Origin: Bacteroides sp. CAG:1060_57_27
Lineage (GTDB): Bacteria > Bacteroidota > Bacteroidia > Bacteroidales > UBA932
Length of the DNA stretch: 64,000 nt
Assembly (NCBI GenBank): GCA_001915575.1
Contig: MNQT01000011.1
Span: 1-64,000 of the forward strand
Direction of reading: 5' to 3'
A model generated the notes under the pieces. It ran no database searches and had not been told where the DNA came from. It saw nothing but the letters and a program-made list of their open reading frames with translations. A program made the translations under genes and the position numbers. Below, one piece after another: positions 49,695 through 61,982 of this stretch; the stretch's first letter is position 1; each line of letters starts with the position of its first letter.

Positions 49695-51356
49695 CTACTT
49701 GCAGAACTGCTTCTTGAGCGCTTCTATCTTGGCGTCGGCATCGTTGCCCTTGGCTCCGAAGTAGAACTTGATCTTGGGCTCGGTTCCTGAGGGGCGCACC
49801 GAGACTACGTCGCCCGCCTCGTCGAAGAACTGCAGCACGTTCGAAGAGGGCTGCCCGGTCTTCTCGGGCTCGAGGTAGTCGATGACCTTGGTGACGGGGG
49901 AGCCGCACAGGTCCTTGGGGGGATTTGCCCTGAGGTCTATCATCATCTGCTGGATTTCCCTGGCTCCCGAGACGCCCTTGCGCACGACTGAGACCAGGCC
50001 TTCCTTGCGGTAGCCGTATTCTTTGTAGATCTTCTGGAGCAGCTGGTACATGGTCAGTCCCTGGTCGGCGGCCCATGCGGCGCACTCTGCGACCATCATG
50101 GAGCTGACCTGGGCGTCCTTGTCGCGCACGAACTGCCCGACGTTGAAGCCGTAGCTCTCCTCGCCTCCGCAGACGAACTCGCCCGTGGCCTCGTGCCTCT
50201 TGACGACTTCCGCTATATACTTGAATCCTGTCAGAACATTGTATACGGGTACGCCGAAACTCTTGCAGATGTCCGTTATGAGCTCGGTCGTGACTATGGT
50301 CTTGACCACATACTTGCCCTCGCCGAGGGTGCCGAGCTCCTTGCGGCGGCTCAGGATGTAGTAGGTGAGCATAGAGGCCGTCTGGTTGCCGTTCATCAGC
50401 ACCATTTTCCCCTTGTCGTCGCGCACCGCGATTCCGAGACGGTCGGCGTCGGGATCGGTCCCCATAACGAGGTCCGCCCCGGTCTGCTCAGCCTTTTCGA
50501 GCGCGAGCCTGAGGGCTGCGGGCTCTTCGGGATTAGGAGACACGACGGTGGGGAAGTTGCCGTCGGAGACATCCTGCTCGGGCACATGTATGATGTCCTT
50601 GAATCCGAGCCTGCCGAGTATCTCGGGCACGAGCCTGACTCCGCAGCCGTGCAGGGGAGTGTAGACTATCTTGAGGTCGGAGTGCCTGCGGCAGGCGTCG
50701 GGGCTGAGACTCAGCGAGAGAAGGTCCCTGACATAGCACTCGTCCACCTCGCTGCCCATTGCCTCTATTTCTCCGCAGCGCAGGCCGGAGCTGAACTTGA
50801 CCATGGACGGGTCGGTAATCTTCGCGACCTCTGCGACTATCTCCTTGTCTACGGGAGAGGTCACCTGCCCTCCGTCGGACCAGCTGACCTTGTAACCGTT
50901 GTATTCCTTGGGATTGTGTGACGCCGTGATCATTATTCCTGCCACCGCCTTCTTCAGGCGTACGGCATAGCTCATCTCGGGCGTGGGGCGGATGTTGTCG
51001 AAGATGTAGACATGGATGCAGTTGGCCGAGAGCACCTCTGCGGTAATCTTCGCGAACTCCTTGCTGTTGTTGCGGGAGTCGTACGAGATGCAGACCTTGG
51101 GATCGTCGCCGTCGTAGTGCGACAGGATGTAGTTCGCCAGTCCCTGGGTGGCCATTCCTACAGTGTACCTGTTCATCCTGTTCGTGCCTACGCCCATTAT
51201 GCCCCTGAGTCCTCCGGTGCCGAACTCCAGGTTCTTCCCGAACGCGTCTTCCAGTTCGGCGGGGTCTCCAGCGAGCATCTGGCGTACTTTGATCTTGGTC
51301 TCCTGGTCGAAATCTCCGTCAAGCCAGGCCTTGGCTCTCAATTCAAATTCTTTCAT
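49695..51356 (-). CDS. pgm: Phosphoglucomutase / phospho-sugar mutase
   Basis: This 553-residue cytoplasmic enzyme of the alpha-D-phosphohexomutase family interconverts glucose 1-phosphate and glucose 6-phosphate (or related sugars). It has the phosphoserine loop TASHNPKEYNGYK, the metal-binding DPDADRLG, the sugar-binding GGEESYGF and the C-terminal phosphate-binding RPSGTEPKIKFY. Length and N-terminus (RAKAWLDGDFDQETK) match the PgcA-like branch seen in Bacteroidota. It lies between a repeat-rich gap and a divergent methyltransferase gene, with its own -7 element at 51394-51401. Confidence 0.93.
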   Translation of the reverse strand: MKEFELRAKAWLDGDFDQETKIKVRQMLAGDPAELEDAFGKNLEFGTGGLRGIMGVGTNRMNRYTVGMATQGLANYILSHYDGDDPKVCISYDSRNNSKEFAKITAEVLSANCIHVYIFDNIRPTPEMSYAVRLKKAVAGIMITASHNPKEYNGYKVSWSDGGQVTSPVDKEIVAEVAKITDPSMVKFSSGLRCGEIEAMGSEVDECYVRDLLSLSLSPDACRRHSDLKIVYTPLHGCGVRLVPEILGRLGFKDIIHVPEQDVSDGNFPTVVSPNPEEPAALRLALEKAEQTGADLVMGTDPDADRLGIAVRDDKGKMVLMNGNQTASMLTYYILSRRKELGTLGEGKYVVKTIVTTELITDICKSFGVPVYNVLTGFKYIAEVVKRHEATGEFVCGGEESYGFNVGQFVRDKDAQVSSMMVAECAAWAADQGLTMYQLLQKIYKEYGYRKEGLVSVVRKGVSGAREIQQMMIDLRANPPKDLCGSPVTKVIDYLEPEKTGQPSSNVLQFFDEAGDVVSVRPSGTEPKIKFYFGAKGNDADAKIEALKKQFCK

Positions 51357-51393
51357 CGGTATTTAGTTTTTCTGTTATTGTCGGTGCAACTCT

Positions 51394-51401
51394 CAAAGTT
51401 A
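51394..51401 (-). promoter_or_regulatory. -7 element for the phosphoglucomutase gene
   Basis: The minus strand reads TAACTTTG (TAnnTTTG), 38 bases upstream of the start codon. It is 22 bases from the divergent methyltransferase -7 element. Confidence 0.45.
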
Positions 51402-51422
51402 GCAAAAAGTACATATAATTGC

Positions 51423-51430
51423 TACATTTG
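51423..51430 (+). promoter_or_regulatory. -7 element for the methyltransferase gene
   Basis: TACATTTG matches TAnnTTTG and ends only five bases before the ATG at 51436. A start at the usual distance would give a leaderless mRNA. Confidence 0.45.
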
Positions 51431-51435
51431 CCGGC

Positions 51436-52572
51436 ATGAAAGTGAAAAAGAGCTTTGCACAGATCCTCGAGGGCATCGACGGTTCGCAGCAGATGAAACT
51501 GGAGCGCAAGCTCCCGGACTGGGCTGCGCTCGGAGCGGAGGTGCCGACCCAGCTCGCGCTGGAGCAGTGCTCGTCTTCTCCCGCGGCCTCCTTCAAGGCC
51601 GGTCTCGCACGGGAGCTGGCGGGAGGGTGCCTTCGCGGAGTCTGCGACATTACGGGCGGGCTGGGCTCCGACTGTGCCGCGTTTGCAAGGCTATCGGAAA
51701 AGGTCTGGTATTTCGAGAGAGACGAAAGGCTCGTTGAGGCCGCGAGGCGTAATTTCGCGCTGCTCGGCCTCGGGAACATCGGAACTCTCTGCGCGGAAGT
51801 CGGCCCCGGAACCCCACTGCCGGACTGCGACCTGATATATGCCGACCCTGCGAGGAGGACTTCGGGAGGACGCAAGGTCTTCCGCATGGAGGACTGTGCT
51901 CCCGACATAGGCGCCCTTGCTCCGGCTCTCCTGCGCCGCTCGCCGCTTCTCATGGTCAAGCTGTCTCCCATGGCCGATATATCGGCTGCCGCCTCCAGGT
52001 TCGGTGAGGCCCTGCGCGAAGTGTATGTCGTGAGCCTCGGCGGTGAGGTGAAGGAGCTGCTCTGCATACTGACGGGGGAGGACGCCGGGCTTCGCGGCAT
52101 CGGTGTGGTGGAACTGGGCGGGGGAGGCGTGCTGGCGGAGTTCAGGTTCAGCCCCGAAGAGGAGAAGACTGCCGCCATGGGTACCGCAGGCCGTATCGAA
52201 GCCGGGATGACCCTGTTCGAGCCCTCTGCCGCGCTCCGCAAGTCCGGAGCCTTCAAGCTGCCGTGCATGCGTTTCGGGCTGGAGAAACTCGCCGTGTCTA
52301 CACATCTGTATGTGGCCGTCCCGGCAGAAGCCGCACCCGCTGCGCTTTTCAAGAAGTATATGATTGAGGAGGTGCTGCCGCTCGGCAGGGCTTCGATAGA
52401 TGCCGTTGCATCCAGGAGGCTCAGTGCCGCGGTGAGCGCGCGCAACATAAGGATAGACAGCGACGCGCTTGCCCGCAGGCTGCGCTGCACCCCGGGAGGG
52501 GACATGCATATATTCGGCTGCGGCAGCGTCTGTGCCGGGAATGTACTGCTGCTGTGCCGGAGGCTTGCTTAA
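51436..52572 (+). CDS. Class I SAM-dependent methyltransferase with THUMP-like domain
   Basis: This 378-residue cytoplasmic protein has an N-terminal helical part, a Rossmann methyltransferase core with the SAM-binding loop VCDITGGLGSDC (about 75-86), an acidic residue after strand 2 (WYFERDERLVE), DLIYADPARR (motif IV), and a C-terminal THUMP-like domain (about 300-378). It belongs to a Bacteroidota family probably acting on RNA, with no verified substrate known to me. The next ATG is at codon 20, inside the conserved N-terminal region, so 51436 is kept despite the very close -7 element. Confidence 0.85.
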   Translation: MKVKKSFAQILEGIDGSQQMKLERKLPDWAALGAEVPTQLALEQCSSSPAASFKAGLARELAGGCLRGVCDITGGLGSDCAAFARLSEKVWYFERDERLVEAARRNFALLGLGNIGTLCAEVGPGTPLPDCDLIYADPARRTSGGRKVFRMEDCAPDIGALAPALLRRSPLLMVKLSPMADISAAASRFGEALREVYVVSLGGEVKELLCILTGEDAGLRGIGVVELGGGGVLAEFRFSPEEEKTAAMGTAGRIEAGMTLFEPSAALRKSGAFKLPCMRFGLEKLAVSTHLYVAVPAEAAPAALFKKYMIEEVLPLGRASIDAVASRRLSAAVSARNIRIDSDALARRLRCTPGGDMHIFGCGSVCAGNVLLLCRRLA

Positions 52573-52582
52573 CAGCAGAGGT

Positions 52583-52650
52583 TTGCCTGGCGCGACGGAT
52601 TGCCTGATGTGGCGGATTGCCTGGCGCCGGCGGATTGCCTGATGCGGCGG
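52583..52650. repeat. 17-18-bp tandem repeat, four copies, between convergent genes
   Basis: Four units starting TTGCCTG (52583, 52600, 52617, 52635) alternate between GGCGC- and ATG-type middles and end in CGGA/CGG. They fill nearly all of the 79-base gap between the methyltransferase stop and the nth stop. No terminator hairpin with a T tract is present, so the repeat may have replaced it. Confidence 0.7.
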
Positions 52651-52651
52651 C

Positions 52652-53281
52652 TCAGTTCCCCGCGTACTTGCACCACTGCGCGAGCGGACAGGCGCCGCAT
52701 CCGGGCTTGAGCGCCGTGCAGGTGTATCTGCCGTGAAGTATGAGCCAGTGGTGGGCGATAGGGCGCAGATCCTCGGGAATATGCCTTTCCAGGTCTTTCT
52801 CGACCGCGAGCGGCGTCTTTCCGCGTGATAGCCCGAGCCTTCTGGAGACGCGGAATACATGAGTGTCCACGGCGATCACCGGCTCGCCCCAGCAGATTGA
52901 CGCCACCACGTTGGCCGTCTTCCTGCCGACTCCGGGCAGGGTGATCAGTTCTTCTATCGTGGACGGCACCTCTCCTCCGAAGTCGGAGACTATCCTGCGC
53001 GCCGTCTCGACCAGGTGTCTTGCCTTGCTGTTGGGGTATGAGATAGACTTGATGTATCCGTAGACCTCTTCCGGCGACGCCGCCGCGAGTTCTTCGGGTC
53101 CGGGGTATGCCTCGAAAAGGGCGGGGGTGGTCATGTTGACGCGCCTGTCGGTGCACTGCGCCGACAGCATTACGGCCACGAGCAGCTGGTAGCGCGAGCT
53201 GAAGTGCAGTTCGGATTCCGCGACGGGGACATTCTTCTTGAAATAGTCCAGTATCGCGTCGAAGCGCTGTGCGGTGGTCAT
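52652..53281 (-). CDS. nth: Endonuclease III (DNA glycosylase/AP lyase)
   Basis: This 209-residue base-excision repair enzyme removes oxidised pyrimidines. The helix-hairpin-helix LPGVGRKTANVV contains the catalytic lysine (Lys121), VDTHVFRVSRR holds the catalytic aspartate (Asp139), and the [4Fe-4S] ligands are Cys188, Cys195, Cys198 and Cys204 in the standard C-X6-C-X2-C-X5-C spacing. Its start overlaps the ftsE stop by four bases (ATGA), so the two are co-transcribed. Confidence 0.96.
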   Translation of the reverse strand: MTTAQRFDAILDYFKKNVPVAESELHFSSRYQLLVAVMLSAQCTDRRVNMTTPALFEAYPGPEELAAASPEEVYGYIKSISYPNSKARHLVETARRIVSDFGGEVPSTIEELITLPGVGRKTANVVASICWGEPVIAVDTHVFRVSRRLGLSRGKTPLAVEKDLERHIPEDLRPIAHHWLILHGRYTCTALKPGCGACPLAQWCKYAGN

Positions 53282-53973
53282 TGCCTTTCGGGAGTGATTT
53301 CGCGGCAGATCTCGTCGCGTATCTCGTATATGCGTCCGGGATAGCGTTCGCAGATGCTCCGGTTGTGGGTGACCATGACTATCGCGGTGCCCCGTTTCTC
53401 GTTGATGCCCTTGAGCAGCCTGAGTATTCCGTCGGCCGTCTCGTCGTCGAGGTTGCCCGTGGGCTCGTCGGCCACTATCAGCTCGGGGTCGTTGAGCAGG
53501 GCGCGCGCAATGGCTATGCGCTGCTGCTCTCCTCCGGAAAGCTGGTGGGGCATCTTGTGGGCCTTGGTGAACATGTCGACGGATTTGAGCGTATGCTTGA
53601 TGCGCTCTTCGATTCTCTTGGGATCCTTCCAGCCCGTCGCCTTGAGCACGAAGGCGAGGTTGTCTTCCACCGTCCTGTCCATAAGCAGCTGGAAATCCTG
53701 GAAGACCACGCCCATACGCCGTCTCAGGTAGGGTATGTCCTTCTGCCTGATGTCCTGCAGCTGGTACCCGCAGACCGTGCCGCTGCCCTTGCCCAGCCTG
53801 TTCTCGGCGGTTATGGTCCTGATGACGGAAGTCTTGCCTGTCCCCACCTTGCCGACGATGTAGACCAGTTCGGAAGGATACACGGCCATGTCGAGTCCGT
53901 AGACGACCGTGGTCTCGCCGTTGATTATGTCTGCTTCGGAAAAAGATACTACGGGAACGGGTTTTTCTTCCAT
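53278..53973 (-). CDS. ftsE: Cell-division ABC ATPase FtsE
   Basis: This 231-residue ATPase pairs with FtsX to control peptidoglycan hydrolases at division. It shows Walker [10 protein letters not shown] (an unusual KVGTGK form), the Q-loop FQDFQLL, signature LSGGEQQR, Walker [13 protein letters not shown] and the H-loop VTHN. A longer frame begins at 54063, but a TATATTTG -7 box on this strand (54003-54010) lies inside it, so the ATG at 53973 (MEEKPVP) is chosen. ftsX is not adjacent; nth follows by overlap. Confidence 0.9.
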   Translation of the reverse strand: MEEKPVPVVSFSEADIINGETTVVYGLDMAVYPSELVYIVGKVGTGKTSVIRTITAENRLGKGSGTVCGYQLQDIRQKDIPYLRRRMGVVFQDFQLLMDRTVEDNLAFVLKATGWKDPKRIEERIKHTLKSVDMFTKAHKMPHQLSGGEQQRIAIARALLNDPELIVADEPTGNLDDETADGILRLLKGINEKRGTAIVMVTHNRSICERYPGRIYEIRDEICREITPERQ

Positions 53974-54002
53974 GGAGGGGTGTGTTTTTGATGAACCGAC
54001 TG

Positions 54003-54010
54003 CAAATATA
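54003..54010 (-). promoter_or_regulatory. -7 element for ftsE-nth
   Basis: The plus strand CAAATATA reads TATATTTG on the minus strand, 29 bases before the ftsE ATG. It lies 14 bases from the divergent TPR-gene element. Confidence 0.5.
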
Positions 54011-54024
54011 ATGGAAAAAATGAG

Positions 54025-54032
54025 TAAATTTG
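54025..54032 (+). promoter_or_regulatory. -7 element for the TPR/barrel pair
   Basis: TAAATTTG matches TAnnTTTG, 24 bases before the TPR-gene ATG. The expected -33 region falls within the divergent ftsE -7 box, so the two promoters overlap. Confidence 0.5.
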
Positions 54033-54056
54033 TGAGTTTAGCAGCAAGAATATAAA

Positions 54057-57025
54057 ATGGCATCTGTAAAAATACTGGCGGGTCTGCTGGCCCTGGCGCT
54101 TGCAGGGCCGCTCGCCGCGGCAGACGACGGCGGAGGACGCGATAGATACCGCAAGGCCCTGGAACTCTACGAAAACGGAATGTACGAAGAGGCGAGGACC
54201 ATTTTCGAGACTCTCGAAGGGAACGCCCTCGTGGACGGATATACCGTGCTGTGCGCGGTCAAACTGCGCTCGGGGGATTACGAGGCACTTATGGGCGAAT
54301 ACGAGAGGACCTACAGGTCGTCGGTGCTGACGCCCGAGATTCGCTTCGAGAACGCGAGGATACTTTTCGACAAGGGGCTCTATGCCGAGGCGGCGCTGGA
54401 GTTCTCGAAGGTCGACGCCAGGGTGCTGCCGCGCGCCTCGAGGCCCGAACTGGCTTTCGACAGGGCGTATTGCAGCTTCGAACTGGGAATGGCTGACGAG
54501 GCATTCCGGCTTTTCGAGGCCCTCGACGGCTTCCCCGGTTCCGAATACGTGGCGCCCTCGAAGTATTTCCGCGGCGTGATACTCTACGGACGGCAGAATT
54601 TCTCCGCCGCCCGGGAATTCTTCTCCGATGCGGCTTCGGATCCGAGGTTCCGGGCCCTGTCGGAATTCTATCTGGTCGACTGCGAGTTCAACCTGCATAA
54701 CTACGCCTACGCGCTCGAGGAAGGCGAGCGCATATATGCCGGCGCCCCTGAGGAAAGGAGGAAAAGGCTCGCGAGGATAATTTCCGAGTCGGCCCTCGTG
54801 CTCGGCGACGCCGAGAAGGCCAGGGTCTATTACGAGGGCTTCTCGAAGGAGGACATGAACCGCAACGACTTCTTCTATGCCGGTTCGGTGCTGTATTCGG
54901 TCAAGGACTACCGCGGGGCCGTCGAGAACTTTTCCCGTATCACCGACCGCAGCGACTCCCTCGGGCAGATAGCCAGCTACCACCTCGGAAATTCATATCT
55001 GCATATCGGCAACCAGGTGGCGGCAATGGAGTCGTTCCGGAGCGCCGCCGAGGCCGATTTCGACGCCAGGATTACGGAGGACGCCCTTTTCAACTACGCC
55101 AAGCTGGCGTTCGACCTCAACAAGGACACCAAGGGCTTCAACGAATACATAGCGCGCTACTCGACCGGGAGCAGGGGAGTCCAGATATACGGATACATGG
55201 CGCTCGCTGCCCTGTATGACAAGGACTATGCGGGTGCCGTCGCCGCCTACGACAACATAGACGAGCTCAGCCCCGACATGCAGAACAACTATACCAAGGC
55301 GAATTTCCTGCGCGGGGAGCAGCTCTTCGCGAACGGCTCGTACCGGGATGCGATGCCGTACTACCGTGCGACGGCCTATTATCTGCCGAAGACCGACAGG
55401 CTCAATCAGCTTGCCCGCTACCGCCTTGCCGAGGCCGGTTTCCAGACCGGGAGGTATGCCGACGCCGGCAAGGAGTTCACCGACCTTTACAACAATTCCG
55501 CGCTCGACGGACTGGTGCAGGGGGCCATATTGCCGTACAACATCGGCTACTGCTGCTTCAAGCAGGGGCTGTATGCGGATGCTGCCAAATGGTTCGACAT
55601 CTACCTGGCCACCGGCAATCCGCTCTACCGCGAAGACGCCCTGACCCGCCGTGCGGACTGCGACTTCGGCTCGAAGGACTACAAGTCTGCCGTGGCTTCG
55701 TATCAGGCCGTGCTGAACGAATTCTATTCTCCGGACAAGATATATCCCTACTACCAGCAGGCGCTTTCCTACGGCCTTTCCGGCGACAAGAGGCGCAAGG
55801 TCAGCGTCCTGAGCCATGTGGAGGAGGCTTCCGCGGAAGCCCCGATGTACGACGAGGCCTGCTATGAGCTCGGACGGGCCAAGATGGATGCGGGCGACAA
55901 CGGCGGGGCGGTGTCCTCGTTCTCCCGTCTCAGGGAGACGAGCGCCGACAAGACTTACAGGGCGAGGGCCACGATAGGGCTCGGCATGGCCTACCGCAAC
56001 GCGTCCGACTACGACAAGGCGCTCGAATGCTACAAGGAGGTGGTGGCGACGATGCCGGGCAGCGAGTATGCCGAGGAGTCCATGATTGCTATCGAGTCGA
56101 TATACCAGCGCCTCGGACAGCCCGGAAAGTTCCTCGAATATGTGGAGCAGAACGCGCTCGGAACCCCGAAGACCGATGCCGAGAGGGAGAAGATGTATTT
56201 CAATACGGCGGAGCAGCTGTACCTTGCCGGAAACTATGCCGAGACCGTCACCACCGTGGGCAAGTTCCTCGAAAACTATCCCGGGAGCGCCGACGCGCCC
56301 CAGGCCTGGTTCTATCTGGCTGAGTCCTACAGGGAGCTCGGCAACAAGGAGAAGGCCGTCGAGGCGTATGCCAGGGCAATGGGCTCCGACACTTCATATT
56401 CGTTCGCCGAGATGTCGCGCCTGCGCTATGCCGAGCTTTCGTTCGACCTGCAGCGCTATCAGGACGCCTATTCGGGCTACGAGTCCCTGCTGAACTCGAC
56501 CAGAATGGAGAGCAACGCCACGGCGGCGAAGGAGGGTATGATGAATTCCGCCTACCGCTGCAAGGACTATGAAGGCGCCATAGCCGCGGCCGTCCTGGTC
56601 GAGGCCGACGGCAACACGGACGAGGACGGGAAGCTGGAGGCCAGGTATATCAGGGCCAAGTCCCTGCTCGCCACTTCGCAGCGCGACGAGGCCATGGAGC
56701 TCTTCGCCTCCCTCGGATCCAATCCCTCGACTTCCCGAGGGGCGGAATCACAGTACCTGCTGATACAGAACCTCTTCGACACGGGAGACTTCGCTGCCGT
56801 GGAGCAGGAGGTATATGAGTTCTCGCAGAGTGCCGGAAACCAGTCCTACTGGCTTGCGAGGGCCTATCTCGTGCTCGGCGACTCGTTCTTCGAAAGGGGC
56901 ATGACAGACCAGGCCAGGGCTACATACGAGAGCGTCCGCGACGGATATGTGCCGTCCGGAGCCGATGACGACATAGCCGAAGGGGTCGCGAGGAGACTGG
57001 CGCGTTTCGACGCTTCCACCAATGA

Positions 57026-57029
<4 letters not shown>
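54057..57029 (+). CDS. Exported tetratricopeptide-repeat protein
   Basis: This 990-residue protein has a signal peptide (ending LAAA) and TPR-type helical repeats over nearly its whole length. Clear units include YRKALELYENGMYEEARTIF near the start, CYKEVVATMPGSEYAEESM and AWFYLAESYRELGNKEKAVEAYARAM toward the end. No enzymatic domain or C-terminal sorting signal is evident. The periplasmic or surface repeat scaffold probably binds a protein partner. The next gene, overlapping by ATGA, encodes an outer-membrane barrel, which is the best candidate partner. The exact function is unknown. Confidence 0.85.
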
Positions 57030-60683
<3,654 letters not shown>

Positions 60684-60717
60684 TACAAGACTGAGATTAA
60701 AAAACCAAATATATATT

Positions 60718-61980
60718 ATGGTAGATATATTCGAGAGAATCAAGAAGGATTCAGGCGGCCCGATAGGCCAGTATTTCAAGGAGGGTTACGGCTACTACAT
60801 GTATCCCCGTCTCGAGGGAGAGCTCGGCCCCCACATGACTTTCAACGGAGTTCCCGTACTGAACTGGAGCCTCAACAACTACCTCGGCCTGGCAAACCAC
60901 CCCGAGGTGCGGAAGGCCGACGCCGAGGCAGCCGCCAAGTGGGGTCTTGCCTATCCCATGGGCGCCCGCATGATGACCGGCCATACCCGCTACCACGAGC
61001 AGCTCGAGCAGATGTTCGCCAGGTTTGAGAAGAAGGAGGATGCCTTCCTCTACAATTTCGGCTACCAGGGCATAGTGTCGACTATCGACGCCCTTACGGC
61101 GCGCCACGACGTGATCGTGTACGACGCGGAGTGCCATGCCTGCCTGCTTGACGGCATACGCCTGCATGTCGGAGAGAAGTACAAGTACCGCCACAATAAC
61201 ATCGAGGACTGCGAGCATGTGCTTGCCAGGGCCTGCGAGGTGGCCGAGAAGAACGGCGGCGGAGTGCTGCTCATTACCGAAGGCGTGTTCGGAATGACCG
61301 GTGCCCTGGGCATACTCGACCAGATCGCCGCACTCAAGAAGAAGTACAGCTTCCGCATAATGATCGACGACGCGCACGGCTTCGGCCTGCTCGGAGAGCA
61401 CGGAAGGGGTACCTCGGAACAGCTCGGATGCATGGACGACATCGACCTCTACATAGGCGCCTTCGCCAAGTCGATGGCCTCTATCGGAGGTTTCGTCGCC
61501 GGCCCCCACTATATCATCAACTACCTCCGTGCGAACATGCGTTCTCAGATGTACGCCAAGTCCCTGCCTCTGGCCCTCGTCATGGGCAATATCAAGAGGA
61601 TGGAGATAATCGACTCTCCCGAGGGAGACGAGCTCAGGCGCAAGTGCCTCGAGATTACGCATGCTATCCAGAAGGGCTTCGTGGACGAAGGCTTCGACAT
61701 CGGAGAGGCCCAGGCCTGCGTTACCCCGGTGCATATCCACGGCAGCGTCGGCCAGGCTACCAAAATGGTCAAGGATCTCAGGGAGAACTACAGGATATTC
61801 TGCTCGATAGTGATTTATCCCGTCATCCCCAAGGGTATGGTGATATTCCGTATCGTCTCTACGGCGGCGCATACCATGGACGATGTGAACTACACCCTGA
61901 ACGCGTTCAAGGAGATAAAGGCCAAGCTCGACGCCGGAGCCTATGACGGAGACGATATCGCAGCGATGACCATAATGTAG
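60718..61980 (+). CDS. Alpha-oxoamine synthase-family PLP enzyme (serine palmitoyltransferase / cysteate acyltransferase-like)
   Basis: This 420-residue class II aminotransferase-fold enzyme condenses an amino acid with an acyl thioester. It shows NNYLGLANHPEV, the DAECHACLLDGI stacking-His region, DDAHGFGLLG and the PLP-lysine motif GAFAKSMASIGG (about residues 243-254). The start MVDIFERIKKDSGGPIGQY and its length match a Bacteroidota group annotated as serine palmitoyltransferase or 2-amino-3-ketobutyrate CoA ligase. Sphingolipid or sulfonolipid base synthesis is the likely role; the amino-acid substrate (serine or cysteate) cannot be decided here. It lies 34 bases after gyrB. Confidence 0.83.
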   Translation: MVDIFERIKKDSGGPIGQYFKEGYGYYMYPRLEGELGPHMTFNGVPVLNWSLNNYLGLANHPEVRKADAEAAAKWGLAYPMGARMMTGHTRYHEQLEQMFARFEKKEDAFLYNFGYQGIVSTIDALTARHDVIVYDAECHACLLDGIRLHVGEKYKYRHNNIEDCEHVLARACEVAEKNGGGVLLITEGVFGMTGALGILDQIAALKKKYSFRIMIDDAHGFGLLGEHGRGTSEQLGCMDDIDLYIGAFAKSMASIGGFVAGPHYIINYLRANMRSQMYAKSLPLALVMGNIKRMEIIDSPEGDELRRKCLEITHAIQKGFVDEGFDIGEAQACVTPVHIHGSVGQATKMVKDLRENYRIFCSIVIYPVIPKGMVIFRIVSTAAHTMDDVNYTLNAFKEIKAKLDAGAYDGDDIAAMTIM

Positions 61981-61982
61981 GG

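Noticed and set aside
49414..50085. Minus-strand 223-codon frame overlapping the end of the phosphoglucomutase gene
   Set aside because: It is an out-of-frame reading of the phosphoglucomutase gene continued into the repeats.
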